This document shows, piece by piece, positions 26,367 through 35,940 of a stretch of DNA of 50,626 nt (the first letter of the stretch is position 1; every line of letters starts with the position of its first letter). The position numbers were made by a program, and so were the translations under genes. Origin of the DNA: Vulcanococcus limneticus LL (GTDB taxonomy: Bacteria > Cyanobacteriota > Cyanobacteriia > PCC-6307 > Cyanobiaceae); NCBI RefSeq assembly GCF_002252705.1, contig NZ_NQLA01000021.1, positions 1 to 50,626 of the forward strand, in the 5' to 3' direction. The notes under the pieces were generated by a model that saw only the letters and a list, made by a program, of their open reading frames with translations, was not told the origin of the DNA and did no database searches.

Positions 26367-28262
26367 TCAGGCCAGCTCGGCGCCGGGGTACCCGCGGGGC
26401 GTCACCAGGCGGCCGCCCGCCACCCGACTGCTGGCGTTGCCGATCAGCACCAGGGTGAGCATGTCCACCTGCTCCAGGGGCAGATCCCCCAGGGTGTGCA
26501 GGCTCACCTGCTCCTCCTGCCGGCCCAGCTGGCGCGCCAGCACCACCGGGGTCTGTGCCGGCCGACCGCCCTCCAGCAGCAGCTCGCGGGCTCGGCCCAG
26601 TTGCCAGTCGCGGCCGCGGGAGCGGGGGTTGTAGAGCGCCACCACGAAGTCGCCGGCGGCCGCTGCCCGCAGCCGCTGCTCGATCACCGCCCATGGGGTG
26701 AGGCGGTCGCTGAGGCTGACGGTGCAGAAGTCGTGCATCAGCGGGGCACCGGCCCTGGCCGCCGCCAGCTGCAGCGCCGAGATGCCGGGGTGCACGGTGA
26801 AGCCGGGGCGATCGCCGGCCTCCAGGGCCATCCACTGCTCGAGGGCCAGGCCAGCCATGCCGTAGATCCCGCTGTCGCCGGAGGAGATCAGCGCCACCGT
26901 GAGCCCCTGGCAGGCCATCTCCAGGGCCTCGCGGCAGCGCTCCCGCTCCTGGGTGAGCTGGCCATCGCTGCGCAGCTGATCGGGCCGCCGCAGCGGCTCC
27001 AGTAGATCCAGGTAGAGGCCATACCCCACCCAGACATGGCTCTCCGCCAGGGCGCGGCGGGCGTCGGGGGTGAGCAGCTCCAGGCTGCCGGGGCCGCTGC
27101 CGATCAGGTGCAGCTGACCGCGCTGCGGCGCCCACTGGCTAGCGGCCGCGGCGATGGCCAGGGTGGCGGCGCCCCGCTCGCCAGCCCCAGGGCGCTCGAT
27201 CCGTTTTTCCAGCCGCAGCTGGGCGCCCGGGCCGGCCGCCAGCAGAGCGGCAGCCTCGGCCACGCTGGCGGTGCCCAGCTCGGCGGCCACGACGGCCGAT
27301 GGATTCGGCACCGCCACGGCGTTCAGGGCTTCGGCTTCAAAGCAGCGCAGGGGCCATCCCCGCCGTTCGGCCAGCTGCAGCAGGGCCGGTTCATCGGCCT
27401 TGCGATCTGCGCTGGCCAGGCCGGCTACGGCTTCAGCGGCCAGCCCCTGTTCCGCCAGGGCTCCGTCCACCATCCGCTCCAGCAGGCTCAGGCTGGTGTT
27501 GCGTTCGCAGCCCACCCCAAGCCAGAGGCTGGGGGGGTGCCAGCGGCAGCCATCACCCCGCTCTGCGGCCACCACCAGCCGTCTAGCCACGGCCGCTTCC
27601 TGGGGGTGGTCCTGCTCAACCGACTCGGGCTCGGACAGCAGCCCCTGGGCTGCGTCGAGCTGCCGCCAGCGGCCGTTGCCCGCCTGCTGCGCCACGGCGA
27701 TCGGCTCACCGCGGGCGAAGCCCTTCATCAGTGCGTCCCAGTCGCCGCTGCCGCGCCGCCATCCCCAGGCCCGGCCGAAGCTGTCGAGGGCCAGGCGACC
27801 GTCGCCGCTGCTGGCGCCCGTCAGCACGGCCTCGCCGCCCAGCACTGCGGCGATCCGCTGGCTCAGCACCTCCGCGCCGCCGGCGTGGCCCCCGATCAGG
27901 GGGATGGCATAACGGCCGGCGGGATCGAGCACCACCACGGCCGGATCGCTGGTCTTGTCCCCCAGCAGCGGAGCGATCAGTCGGGTGATGGCGCCACAGG
28001 CCCCAACCGCCACAAAGGCCTGGCTGCGTGGCCACTCACTGGCCAGCAGCTCCCCCAGGCTGCGGGCCGCCCAGTCGCACTCGTTGGCCCTCGGGGGGGT
28101 GGTTTCAGGCTGGGCGGAGATGCCCTCGCCCGGCTGGGGCGGCAGGGCGATCCGATCGATCAGGCCTGCCGCCAGCAGGCGCCGCAGCAGGGGAAGGCCG
28201 GCGCCGCCGAGGCCAAAGCCCCAGCGCAGGGTGGGGTCTTGGCCGGTCCCGGGGATGCTCAT
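26367..28262 (-). CDS. cobJ: CbiG-CobJ fusion: precorrin-3B C17-methyltransferase with CbiG domain
   Basis: Two corrin-pathway activities are joined in 631 residues. Residues 1-345 are CbiG-like: the core has VGACGAITRL at about 86-95 and IGGHAGG at 123-129, and the C-terminal CbiG domain starts near LWLGVGCERN (247-255). CbiG opens the delta-lactone of cobalt-precorrin-5A. Residues 384-631 are CobJ/CbiH, with the SAM-binding GSGPGSLELL at 388-397 and ALISSGDSGIYGMA at 457-470. CobJ methylates C17 and contracts the ring. Such fusions are seen in picocyanobacteria making pseudocobalamin. The start ATG 28262 overlaps the lipoprotein stop by 4 bp (ATGA), so translation is coupled. Confidence 0.92.
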   Translation of the reverse strand: MSIPGTGQDPTLRWGFGLGGAGLPLLRRLLAAGLIDRIALPPQPGEGISAQPETTPPRANECDWAARSLGELLASEWPRSQAFVAVGACGAITRLIAPLLGDKTSDPAVVVLDPAGRYAIPLIGGHAGGAEVLSQRIAAVLGGEAVLTGASSGDGRLALDSFGRAWGWRRGSGDWDALMKGFARGEPIAVAQQAGNGRWRQLDAAQGLLSEPESVEQDHPQEAAVARRLVVAAERGDGCRWHPPSLWLGVGCERNTSLSLLERMVDGALAEQGLAAEAVAGLASADRKADEPALLQLAERRGWPLRCFEAEALNAVAVPNPSAVVAAELGTASVAEAAALLAAGPGAQLRLEKRIERPGAGERGAATLAIAAAASQWAPQRGQLHLIGSGPGSLELLTPDARRALAESHVWVGYGLYLDLLEPLRRPDQLRSDGQLTQERERCREALEMACQGLTVALISSGDSGIYGMAGLALEQWMALEAGDRPGFTVHPGISALQLAAARAGAPLMHDFCTVSLSDRLTPWAVIEQRLRAAAAGDFVVALYNPRSRGRDWQLGRARELLLEGGRPAQTPVVLARQLGRQEEQVSLHTLGDLPLEQVDMLTLVLIGNASSRVAGGRLVTPRGYPGAELA

Positions 28263-29974
28263 CGCTGCAGCCTCTCGCGCAGGCGGGCCAGGGGGCCGGA
28301 GCCCTTGGGCTTCACGAGGGAGCCATCGGCGTTCACCAGCTGTCGTGCGGAGCCGGCCAGGCCGGTGCTGGGCGCAATTCGCTCCTCGACGGGGCTGGGA
28401 GCCGCGGACTGGGCGGGTGGTGGTGGTGTCTGGGGGGGCGCCGCCGGGGTCGCAGGCGGCTGGGGCGCGGCCGCATCGTTGGAGGCTTGGCGCGGCTCCG
28501 GAGCCGAATCTGTCGCGCTGGGTTCCCCTGCGACTGCTTCCGAGCTGGTGAGAGCCTCTCGGGCCGGGCTGGCCTCCGCCGCCGGGGCCTGCGTTGTCTG
28601 GTTTTCGGCGTCGGGTGCCCAATCGTTGCTGGCGGCCATGGGGGGAGCAGCCGTGGCCATTGCGTCGGCCTCATCAGCCTCCGGGGCGGCAGGAGGCGAA
28701 ACCTCAGGGCTCGCCGTCTGGCCATCGGGGCGTTCTGCGGCCGAGCCTGTGGGTTCGGGCCGACTTTCGAAGGCTGTTGGCGGTGCGCTCGTTGCTGGTG
28801 GGGTGTTTGCGGGCCCTGGGGCTGTGGGGGCGGAAGCCCCAGCCCCCTCGGATTCGGACCCACGCTCGGCGCCGATCTCGGGGGCGGCCTGCTGCAGTAG
28901 GCCCGCGCCGGACTGCGGAGTCTGGGGGGCCGCCGGAGTGATGCTCCCGGGTCTCGCCGCGCCGCTTCCGGCAATCCCGTCTTGGCTCTTGCCGGTTTGG
29001 CGCCCGCTGCGTTCGATCTCCTCTCCCAGGCCTTGCTGGTCGTCTTCAATTCCACCCTCGCCCGCGTCCACGGGAGCCAGGCCGCTGAGCTGATCCAGCT
29101 CCAACGGCGTCAGGCTGCCGCGCAGCCAGCCAGGCCGCGGCCCCGGTTGGATCTGAACCTCCCGCACCAGGCTGTTGAAGGGGCTGTTCAGGGGCTCGCC
29201 GCGCCCGTCCAGCAGCTCCAACTGCAGGGCATTGCTGCCGCTGGTCAGCCCCCGCAGCCAGAGCGGGGCGTGGCGGTCCACCAGGAAACTGTCGCCGTTC
29301 ACGGTCACCCGCAGGCGCCAGCGACCGTCGCCCTCGCGCAGGTTCTGCAGGGGGGCATCGAACAGTAGCCAGTCGATCAGCACCGGCTCGGCCTCCGCCA
29401 GGCCGTCGGGGCTGGCCAGAACCAGTTGGGCACTGCCGGGGGCGGGCAGCTGCTGGGGGTTGGCAGCCACCCGGTGCAGCCGGACCTGACGGCTGGCGCC
29501 TGGGCTCTTCACCGCCTCACCCCAGGGTCGGGCCGCATAGACGGTGACCCGGTGGCTGCCGGGGGCCAGCTCGGGCAGGCTCAGCTCCCGGAGCTCGTCC
29601 GGGTGGCTCAGGCGCCGCACGGTTTGCCCGTCCACCTGGACCACCAGATGGGGGCCCAGGCCCAGGGGACCCGCATCCGCCAGGGGCCAGTCGCGCAGCC
29701 GCAGCCGGAGGCTCCAGGGACCGGCGGGCAGCAGGGCCCCATCGGCGGGGGCCAGGATCTCCAACTGCGGATCCCGCTCCTCCAGTCGCTCGGCCAGCTG
29801 GCGCACCAGCGGCGGCGGGGAGACCTCCTGCAGTCGGCCGGTCGGCGCGGTCCCGGCGATCGGAGCCTGCGCTGCTGGCGTCGGGGCCTGGCCGACCCGG
29901 CTGCAGCCGCTGTCCACCAGGATCAACCCCACCAGCACCAAGGCCATCAGGGCCCGAAGCAGCGCAGCCACCAT
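28259..29974 (-). CDS. Putative lipoprotein with Ala/Pro-rich C-terminal half
   Basis: The 571-residue product starts with a hydrophobic signal (1-23) and a cysteine at 24 in LVDSGC, a lipobox with an unusual Asp at -3, so lipid attachment is likely but not certain. Residues about 60-310 form two or three strand-rich Ig-like repeats (LEILAPADGALLPAG; LAPGSHRVTVYAARPWGE; LVLASPDGLAE). From about 330 the sequence is low-complexity, rich in Ala, Pro, Glu and Ser, ending in a basic tail (ARLRERLQR). No enzyme motif is visible. ATG 29974 has a strong Shine-Dalgarno sequence (GGAGGAGA). It overlaps cobJ by 4 bp; whether that reflects shared function or only a shared transcript is unknown. Confidence 0.7.
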   Translation of the reverse strand: MVAALLRALMALVLVGLILVDSGCSRVGQAPTPAAQAPIAGTAPTGRLQEVSPPPLVRQLAERLEERDPQLEILAPADGALLPAGPWSLRLRLRDWPLADAGPLGLGPHLVVQVDGQTVRRLSHPDELRELSLPELAPGSHRVTVYAARPWGEAVKSPGASRQVRLHRVAANPQQLPAPGSAQLVLASPDGLAEAEPVLIDWLLFDAPLQNLREGDGRWRLRVTVNGDSFLVDRHAPLWLRGLTSGSNALQLELLDGRGEPLNSPFNSLVREVQIQPGPRPGWLRGSLTPLELDQLSGLAPVDAGEGGIEDDQQGLGEEIERSGRQTGKSQDGIAGSGAARPGSITPAAPQTPQSGAGLLQQAAPEIGAERGSESEGAGASAPTAPGPANTPPATSAPPTAFESRPEPTGSAAERPDGQTASPEVSPPAAPEADEADAMATAAPPMAASNDWAPDAENQTTQAPAAEASPAREALTSSEAVAGEPSATDSAPEPRQASNDAAAPQPPATPAAPPQTPPPPAQSAAPSPVEERIAPSTGLAGSARQLVNADGSLVKPKGSGPLARLRERLQR

Positions 29975-30426
29975 GCCGGCTTCTCCTCCTATGTATGGGG
30001 TGCTTGTGGGCGCATTCTGCAGCGCGGCCCGAGCCCGGTCGGAAGACCAAAGCGAATCCCACAAAGATCTTTGCGGGTGAGATAAAAGAAGGCCTCTAAT
30101 CAGCCTGTTTCCGATGATTCTCTCCCTGGCCGAGAGCGCAGTCCCTGACTGGCTCGGGCCGGGATTGAACCTTTGTAACTCCCCGCCCAGGAGGCTTAGA
30201 GATCGCCTTTATACTCACGCCAGCGGTCCCCTCTTTGGGGCCCCAAGCTCCAGTCGTGGCAAGCGGTTTCGGCTCCTGTCGCAGCCCTTGCCCCGGCTGG
30301 CGCCCATGGCCCTGGACGGTCACCCCGTCCGGTCCATGTGGCTCCACCGGTCTCGGCTCCCGGCTTTCCGGTCCGGTCCGGAGGGGTGGACCTCCACCTC
30401 GACCCCGTCCCTCGAGGAACGTCTCG
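29975..30426. promoter_or_regulatory. Divergent intergenic region with the psaA promoter and long leader
   Basis: No gene is seen here. A TATACT at 30210-30215 is the best -10 candidate for psaA and would give a leader of about 205 nt. A GTTACAAA on the minus strand (30172-30179) resembles half of an HLR1 (RpaB-binding) site, but the second half is poor. The leader contains short hairpins: GGACGG/CCGTCC near 30314-30330 and the near-palindrome GGTGGACCTCCACC at 30385-30398. GAGGA at 30414-30418 is the psaA ribosome-binding site. GGTCGGAAGACC at 30037-30048 repeats a 12-mer found upstream of rpsL. Confidence 0.5.
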
Positions 30427-32730
30427 ATGACCATCAGCCCACCAGAGCGTGGGAAAACGGCGAAGGCCCAGGTCGACCGGGTGAACAACCCGGCCACCTT
30501 CGAACTGTTCGGCAAGCCCGGCCACTTCGATCGCAGCCTCGCCAAGGGTCCCAAAACCACCACCTGGGTTTGGAACCTCCACGCCAACGCTCACGACTTC
30601 GATAGCCACACCAGTGATCTCGAAGAGGTCAGCCGGAAGATCTTTTCGGCCCACTTCGGTCACCTGGCCGTCATCTTCATCTGGTTGAGCGGCGCCTTCT
30701 ACCACGGAGCCCGCTTCTCCAACTACTCCGGCTGGCTCACCGACCCCACGCACGTCAAGCCCAGTGCGCAGGTGGTCTGGCCGATCTTCGGCCAGGAGAT
30801 CCTCAATGGCGATGTGGGTGCCGGTTTCCACGGCATTCAGATCACCTCCGGTCTCTTCCACGTGTGGAGGGCCTGGGGCATCACCAACGAAACCCAACTG
30901 CTGGCCCTGGCCATCGGTGCTCTGGTGTTCGCTGGCCTGATGCTCAACGCAGGCGTCTTCCACTACCACAAAGCAGCTCCCAAGCTTGAGTGGTTCCAGA
31001 ACGTTGAGTCGATGCTCAACCACCATCTGGCCGGTCTGCTTGGTCTGGGCTCCCTGTCCTGGACGGGGCACCTGATTCATGTGTCCCTGCCCACCACTGC
31101 GCTGATGGATGCCATCGACGCCGGCAAACCGCTGGTGCTCAACGGCAAGACCATCGCCACCTACGCGGACATCCCCCTGCCCCATGAGTTCCTCAACCAG
31201 GATCTCATCGCGCAATTGTTCCCAGGTTTCGGTGCCGGCATCAATGCCTTCTTCACCGGTAACTGGGCGGCCTACAGCGATTTCCTCACCTTCAAGGGTG
31301 GTCTGAATCCTGTGACCGGCAGCCTGTGGATGACCGACATCGCCCATCACCACCTGGCGATTGCGGTGCTGTTCATCGTCGCCGGCCACCAGTACCGCAC
31401 CAACTGGGGCATCGGCCACAGCATCAAGGAGATTCTCGAGGGTCAGAAGGGTGATCCCCTGCTGTTCCCGGCCTCCAAGGGCCACGACGGTCTCTACGAG
31501 TTCCTCACCACCTCCTGGCATGCCCAGCTGGCGGTGAACCTGGCCCTGTTCGGCTCGCTGAGCATCATCGTGGCTCAGCACATGTATGCGATGCCTCCGT
31601 ATCCCTACATCGGCATCGACTACCCGACCCAGCTGTCGATCTTCACGCACCACACTTGGATCGGTGGCTTCCTGATCGTTGGTGCCGGCGCCCACGCCGC
31701 CATCGCCCTGATCCGCGACTACGACCCTGCTAAGCACGTGGATAACGTGCTGGATCGGGTGCTGAAGGCCCGCGACGCCCTGATCAGCCACCTCAACTGG
31801 GTGTGCATCTGGCTCGGCTTCCACAGCTTCGGCCTCTACATCCACAACGACACCATGCGTGCCCTGGGCCGTCCCCAGGACATGTTCAGCGACTCCGCCA
31901 TTGCCCTGAAGCCCGTCTTCGCGCAGTGGATTCAGGGTCTGCATGCCGCTGCCGCTGGCAGCACCGCTCCCAACTCCCTGGCTGGAGTGAGCGAAGTGTT
32001 CAACGGTTCCATCGTGGCCGTTGGCGGCAAGGTGGCCGCCGGTCCGATCCCCCTGGGAACGGCCGACTTCCTCGTCCACCACATCCATGCCTTCACGATC
32101 CACGTCACCGTGCTGATCCTGCTGAAGGGTGTGCTCTACGCGCGCAGCTCCCGCCTCGTCCCCGACAAGGCGAACCTGGGCTTCCGCTTCCCCTGCGACG
32201 GCCCCGGCCGTGGCGGTACCTGCCAGGTTTCGGCTTGGGACCACGTGTTCCTGGGCCTGTTCTGGATGTACAACTCCCTGTCGATCGTCATCTTCCACTT
32301 CTCCTGGAAGATGCAGAGCGATGTGTGGGGCACCGTCAACGCAGACGGTTCCGTGTCCCACATCACCAACGGCAACTTTGCCCAGAGCGCCATCACGATC
32401 AACGGCTGGCTGCGTGACTTCCTGTGGGCCCAGGCCGCACAGGTGATCAACAGCTATGGCTCTGCCAGCAGCGCCTACGGTCTGATGTTCCTGGGTGCCC
32501 ACTTCGTCTGGGCGTTCAGCCTGATGTTCCTGTTCAGCGGCCGCGGCTACTGGCAGGAGCTCATCGAGTCCATCGTCTGGGCTCACAACAAGCTGAAGGT
32601 TGCTCCCGCTATTCAGCCGCGGGCGCTCTCGATCACCCAGGGCCGTGCCGTTGGTGTCGCCCACTATCTGCTGGGCGGTATCGCGACCACCTGGTCCTTC
32701 TTCCTGGCCCGCATCATTGCGGTCGGCTGA
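30427..32730 (+). CDS. psaA: Photosystem I P700 apoprotein A1
   Basis: PsaA pairs with PsaB to bind P700, the A0/A1 acceptors and, between them, the 4Fe-4S cluster FX. The 767-residue protein has the usual 11 membrane helices with many His ligands to chlorophyll. The FX loop [12 protein letters not shown] places cysteines at C590 and C599. The true start is ATG 30427 (MTISPPERG), with GAGGA 8 bp upstream; the open frame extends to 30235 but that is leader. It is transcribed with psaB, 19 bp downstream. Codon usage is strongly biased, as expected of a highly expressed gene. Confidence 0.98.
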   Translation: MTISPPERGKTAKAQVDRVNNPATFELFGKPGHFDRSLAKGPKTTTWVWNLHANAHDFDSHTSDLEEVSRKIFSAHFGHLAVIFIWLSGAFYHGARFSNYSGWLTDPTHVKPSAQVVWPIFGQEILNGDVGAGFHGIQITSGLFHVWRAWGITNETQLLALAIGALVFAGLMLNAGVFHYHKAAPKLEWFQNVESMLNHHLAGLLGLGSLSWTGHLIHVSLPTTALMDAIDAGKPLVLNGKTIATYADIPLPHEFLNQDLIAQLFPGFGAGINAFFTGNWAAYSDFLTFKGGLNPVTGSLWMTDIAHHHLAIAVLFIVAGHQYRTNWGIGHSIKEILEGQKGDPLLFPASKGHDGLYEFLTTSWHAQLAVNLALFGSLSIIVAQHMYAMPPYPYIGIDYPTQLSIFTHHTWIGGFLIVGAGAHAAIALIRDYDPAKHVDNVLDRVLKARDALISHLNWVCIWLGFHSFGLYIHNDTMRALGRPQDMFSDSAIALKPVFAQWIQGLHAAAAGSTAPNSLAGVSEVFNGSIVAVGGKVAAGPIPLGTADFLVHHIHAFTIHVTVLILLKGVLYARSSRLVPDKANLGFRFPCDGPGRGGTCQVSAWDHVFLGLFWMYNSLSIVIFHFSWKMQSDVWGTVNADGSVSHITNGNFAQSAITINGWLRDFLWAQAAQVINSYGSASSAYGLMFLGAHFVWAFSLMFLFSGRGYWQELIESIVWAHNKLKVAPAIQPRALSITQGRAVGVAHYLLGGIATTWSFFLARIIAVG

Positions 32731-32749
32731 CCTCACCTGACCTTTCCCA

Positions 32750-34963
32750 ATGGCAACGAAATTTCCTTCGTTCAGCCAGGGTCTGGCACAGGACCCGACA
32801 ACCCGTCGTATTTGGTACGGGATCGCCACGGCTCACGACTTCGAGAGCCATGACGGAATGACGGAGGAGAAGCTTTACCAAAAGCTCTTCTCCACCCACT
32901 TCGGTCACCTCGCGATCATCGGCCTCTGGGTTTCGGGCAACCTGTTCCACGTCGCCTGGCAGGGCAACTTTGAGCAGTGGGTCGCCGATCCTCTGCATGT
33001 CCGTCCCATCGCCCACGCGATCTGGGATCCCCACTTCGGCCAGGGTGCCATCACCGCCTTCACTCAGGCTGGTGCCACCTCCCCGGTGAACATTGCGTAC
33101 TCCGGCGTGTACCACTGGTGGTACACGATCGGCATGCGCACCAACGCCGAGCTCTACCAGGGTTCGATCTTCCTGCTGATCCTTTCGGCTTGGGCCCTGT
33201 TCGCTGGCTGGCTGCACCTGCAGCCCAAGTTCCGGCCTTCCCTGGCCTGGTTCAAGAACGCTGAATCCCGTCTCAACCACCACCTGGCGGTTCTGTTCGG
33301 CTTCAGCTCCATCGCCTGGACCGGTCACCTGGTCCACGTGGCCATCCCCGAGTCCCGCGGTCAGCACGTCGGTTGGGACAACTTCCTGAACGTCCTGCCC
33401 CACCCCGCCGGTCTGGCTCCGTTCTTCACCGGCAACTGGGGTGTGTATGCCCAGAACCCTGATTCCCTGAACCAGGTGTTCGGCAGCAGCACCGGCTCCG
33501 GTACCGCGATCCTCACCTTCCTCGGTGGTTTCCACCCCCAGAGCGAAGCCCTGTGGCTCACGGACATCGCCCACCACCACCTGGCGATCGGCGTGATCTT
33601 CGTGATCGCCGGTCACATGTATCGCACCAACTTCGGGATCGGTCACTCGATCCGCGAGATCCTCGAAGCCCACAACCCCCCCAAGGGCACCCCTGGTGAC
33701 CTGGGCGCTGGCCACAAGGGTCTGTACGACACCATCAACAACTCGCTCCACTTCCAACTGGGTCTGGCCCTGGCCTCCCTGGGCGTGGTGACGAGCTTGG
33801 TGGCACAGCACATGTATGCGATGCCGTCCTATGCGTTCATCGCTAAGGACTACACCACCCAGGCTGCCCTCTACACGCACCACCAGTACATCGCCATCTT
33901 CCTGATGACGGGTGCTTTTGCCCACGGTGCGATCTTCTTCATCCGCGACTACGACCCGGAAGCCAACAAGGACAACGTGTTGGCTCGGATGCTCGAGCAC
34001 AAGGAAGCCATCATCAGCCACCTGAGCTGGGTGTCCTTGTTCCTCGGTTTCCACACTCTGGGTCTCTACGTTCACAACGATGTGGTCGTGGCTTTCGGTG
34101 CTCCCGAGAAGCAGATCCTTGTGGAGCCCGTCTTCGCCCAGTTCGTTCAAGCCGCTTCCGGCAAGGCGATCTATGGCTTCGACGTGCTGCTCTCCAACCC
34201 CAACAGTGCCGCCAGCCTGGCTTCGGCCAACATCGCCGGCGACCACTATTGGCTGGATGCCATCAACGGCACCACCGATCTGTTCCTGCCGATCGGCCCT
34301 GGTGACTTCCTTGTGCACCACGCCATCGCGCTGGGTCTGCACACCACCACCCTGATCCTGGTGAAGGGTGCCCTGGATGCCCGGGGTTCCAAGCTGATGC
34401 CCGACAAGAAGGACTTCGGCTACTCCTTCCCCTGCGACGGCCCCGGCCGTGGCGGTACTTGCGACATCTCGGCCTGGGACGCCTTCTATCTGGCTGTCTT
34501 CTGGGCCCTGAACACCGTGGGTTGGGTCACCTTCTACTGGCATTGGAAGCACCTCGCCATTTGGCAGGGCAACGTGGCTCAGTTCAACGAATCCAGCACC
34601 TATCTGATGGGCTGGTTCCGCGACTACCTGTGGCTCAACTCCTCTCAGCTGATCAACGGATACAACCCGTTTGGCACGAACAACCTGGCTGTCTGGTCCT
34701 GGATGTTCCTGTTCGGTCACCTGATCTGGGCCACCGGCTTCATGTTCCTGATCTCCTGGCGTGGCTACTGGCAGGAACTGATCGAGACCATCGTCTGGGC
34801 GCATCAGCGCACCCCGCTCGCCAACCTGGTGGGCTGGCGCGATAAGCCCGTCGCCCTCTCGATCGTTCAGGCCCGTGTGGTGGGTCTGGCCCACTTCACC
34901 GTCGGTTACTTCGTGACCTACGCCGCCTTCCTGATCGCCTCAACTTCCGGCAAGTTCGGCTGA
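32750..34963 (+). CDS. psaB: Photosystem I P700 apoprotein A2
   Basis: PsaB is the second half of the photosystem I reaction-centre core, with 11 membrane helices. The 737-residue product has the FX loop [12 protein letters not shown], with C562 and C571 completing the four FX ligands together with PsaA. The start ATG 32750 ([16 protein letters not shown]) is invariant in the family. It follows psaA by 19 bp and ends before two hairpins, the second being a strong terminator. Confidence 0.98.
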   Translation: MATKFPSFSQGLAQDPTTRRIWYGIATAHDFESHDGMTEEKLYQKLFSTHFGHLAIIGLWVSGNLFHVAWQGNFEQWVADPLHVRPIAHAIWDPHFGQGAITAFTQAGATSPVNIAYSGVYHWWYTIGMRTNAELYQGSIFLLILSAWALFAGWLHLQPKFRPSLAWFKNAESRLNHHLAVLFGFSSIAWTGHLVHVAIPESRGQHVGWDNFLNVLPHPAGLAPFFTGNWGVYAQNPDSLNQVFGSSTGSGTAILTFLGGFHPQSEALWLTDIAHHHLAIGVIFVIAGHMYRTNFGIGHSIREILEAHNPPKGTPGDLGAGHKGLYDTINNSLHFQLGLALASLGVVTSLVAQHMYAMPSYAFIAKDYTTQAALYTHHQYIAIFLMTGAFAHGAIFFIRDYDPEANKDNVLARMLEHKEAIISHLSWVSLFLGFHTLGLYVHNDVVVAFGAPEKQILVEPVFAQFVQAASGKAIYGFDVLLSNPNSAASLASANIAGDHYWLDAINGTTDLFLPIGPGDFLVHHAIALGLHTTTLILVKGALDARGSKLMPDKKDFGYSFPCDGPGRGGTCDISAWDAFYLAVFWALNTVGWVTFYWHWKHLAIWQGNVAQFNESSTYLMGWFRDYLWLNSSQLINGYNPFGTNNLAVWSWMFLFGHLIWATGFMFLISWRGYWQELIETIVWAHQRTPLANLVGWRDKPVALSIVQARVVGLAHFTVGYFVTYAAFLIASTSGKFG

Positions 34964-34970
34964 TGGCCTT

Positions 34971-34990
34971 GGCCGACCGTATGGTCGGCC
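34971..34990 (+). other. Hairpin directly after psaB
   Basis: GGCCGACC (34971-34978) and GGTCGGCC (34983-34990) form a perfect 8-bp stem with a GTAT loop, 7 bp after the psaB stop and without a T-run. It may protect the mRNA 3' end or precede the terminator as a processing remnant. Confidence 0.5.
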
Positions 34991-35028
34991 TCTCCAACGC
35001 CGCCTTGCTCCCTTGAGGGACGCTTGAA

Positions 35029-35055
35029 ACCCCTGGCTTCGGCCAGGGGTTTTTT
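35029..35055 (+). terminator. Intrinsic terminator of psaAB
   Basis: ACCCCTGGC (35029-35037), a stable TTCG tetraloop and GCCAGGGGT (35042-35050) form a 9-bp stem followed by TTTTT. It is a classical strong terminator. The A residues before the stem are few, so it acts mainly on the plus strand; the minus-strand small gene ends 13 bp beyond it. Confidence 0.92.
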
Positions 35056-35067
35056 GTTGGCCGTTGC

Positions 35068-35235
35068 TCAGCGCTTCGGGGCGACGCTGCCGGCGGTGAT
35101 CCAGACCACTACCCCAAGCAGCAGCCAGCCGATGCTCCGGCCCTCAAACAACCCGGTGCCCAGCTTGAGCAGCGGCTCCATCAGCCAGTGGTTCAGGCCC
35201 ATCACGGCCACCACCAGAAGCATCAGCCAGGGCAT
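35068..35235 (-). CDS. 55-residue predicted membrane protein downstream of tsaC
   Basis: A small frame runs from ATG 35235 to TGA at 35068-35070. The product begins MPWLMLLVVAVMGLNHW and ends WITAGSVAPKR, with two hydrophobic segments (about 2-19 and 35-50) joined by a short charged loop (LLKLGTGLFEGRS) and a basic C-terminus. The ATG lies 6 bp after the tsaC stop, so it is the last gene of a prmC-tsaC run, and it faces the psaAB terminator. The composition is that of a real two-helix membrane peptide, but I do not recognise a named family. Confidence 0.68.
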   Translation of the reverse strand: MPWLMLLVVAVMGLNHWLMEPLLKLGTGLFEGRSIGWLLLGVVVWITAGSVAPKR

Positions 35236-35241
35236 GGCGGC

Positions 35242-35895
35242 TCAGCTCCTGGGGGAGCCCAAGGGCGATGGCAGCGATACGGCGCCCTGGCGAAGCAGCT
35301 GCCAATGGCCTGCGCCGCCCCATGCCACCACGGTGCTGGCCTGACCGGAACCCGGCGGCCAGGGCGTAGGTGCCAGTAACGACACGTCTGGGAACCGCTC
35401 GTGCGCCTCGCTGGCCGTCAGGCACGGGGGTTCTCCGGATCTGTTGGCGCTGGTGGTGGCCAGTGGTCCCGTTAGCCGCAGCAGCTCCAGGGCCATTGGG
35501 CACGCCGGCACCCGCAGTCCCAGGCTGTTGCCTCCAGGGTTCAGCTGCTCCAGCAGCGGGCCCCGGGCTGGCAGAACCAGGGTGAGCCCCCCTGGCCACT
35601 GGGCCTCTGCCAGTTCGCGCCAGGCGGGCACGACCGGCAGTCCCAGCTGCTCCAGCAACTCCTCGAGGCCAGCCCCCATGAGGATCACAGGCTTGTGGCT
35701 GGGCCGGTCCTTCAGCTCCCAGAGCTGGGAGGCGGTCTCGGGCCTGGCCGCCAGGGCAGGCAGGGTATCGGTGGGGAAGAGGGCTGCCGCTCCCGCCCGT
35801 ATGTGGTGGTTCAGGGTGGCGGCATCGAGCGCGGCGGGGATGCACGCCCTGGCCTCGGGGGAGTGGCTGGATCCGGCTTGGGGACGCGAGGTCAC
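35242..35895 (-). CDS. tsaC: Sua5/YciO/YrdC family threonylcarbamoyl-AMP synthase
   Basis: The family makes threonylcarbamoyl-AMP from threonine, bicarbonate and ATP for the t6A37 modification of ANN-decoding tRNAs. The 217-residue protein is the short single-domain form. It has FPTDTLPALAAR at 40-51, LKDRPSHKPVILM near 61-73, and the nucleotide-binding GPLATTSANRSGE near 141-153. The start is GTG 35895. Sequence outside these motifs is more divergent than E. coli TsaC, so YciO-like roles cannot be fully excluded. It lies between prmC (45 bp upstream) and the 55-residue membrane gene. Confidence 0.87.
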   Translation of the reverse strand: MTSRPQAGSSHSPEARACIPAALDAATLNHHIRAGAAALFPTDTLPALAARPETASQLWELKDRPSHKPVILMGAGLEELLEQLGLPVVPAWRELAEAQWPGGLTLVLPARGPLLEQLNPGGNSLGLRVPACPMALELLRLTGPLATTSANRSGEPPCLTASEAHERFPDVSLLAPTPWPPGSGQASTVVAWGGAGHWQLLRQGAVSLPSPLGSPRS

Positions 35896-35940
35896 GGCTG
35901 AGTCGGCAGAGGGCGCAAGGTGGCGCTCGTGGCTGTTGGT

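Noticed and set aside
30162-30179. Complete HLR1 site upstream of psaA
   Set aside because: Only one good half-site (GTTACAAA on the minus strand) is present; the second repeat at the required spacing is poor.
30196-34894. Large minus-strand frames opposite psaA and psaB
   Set aside because: They mirror strongly codon-biased photosystem genes and show no domain or start context.
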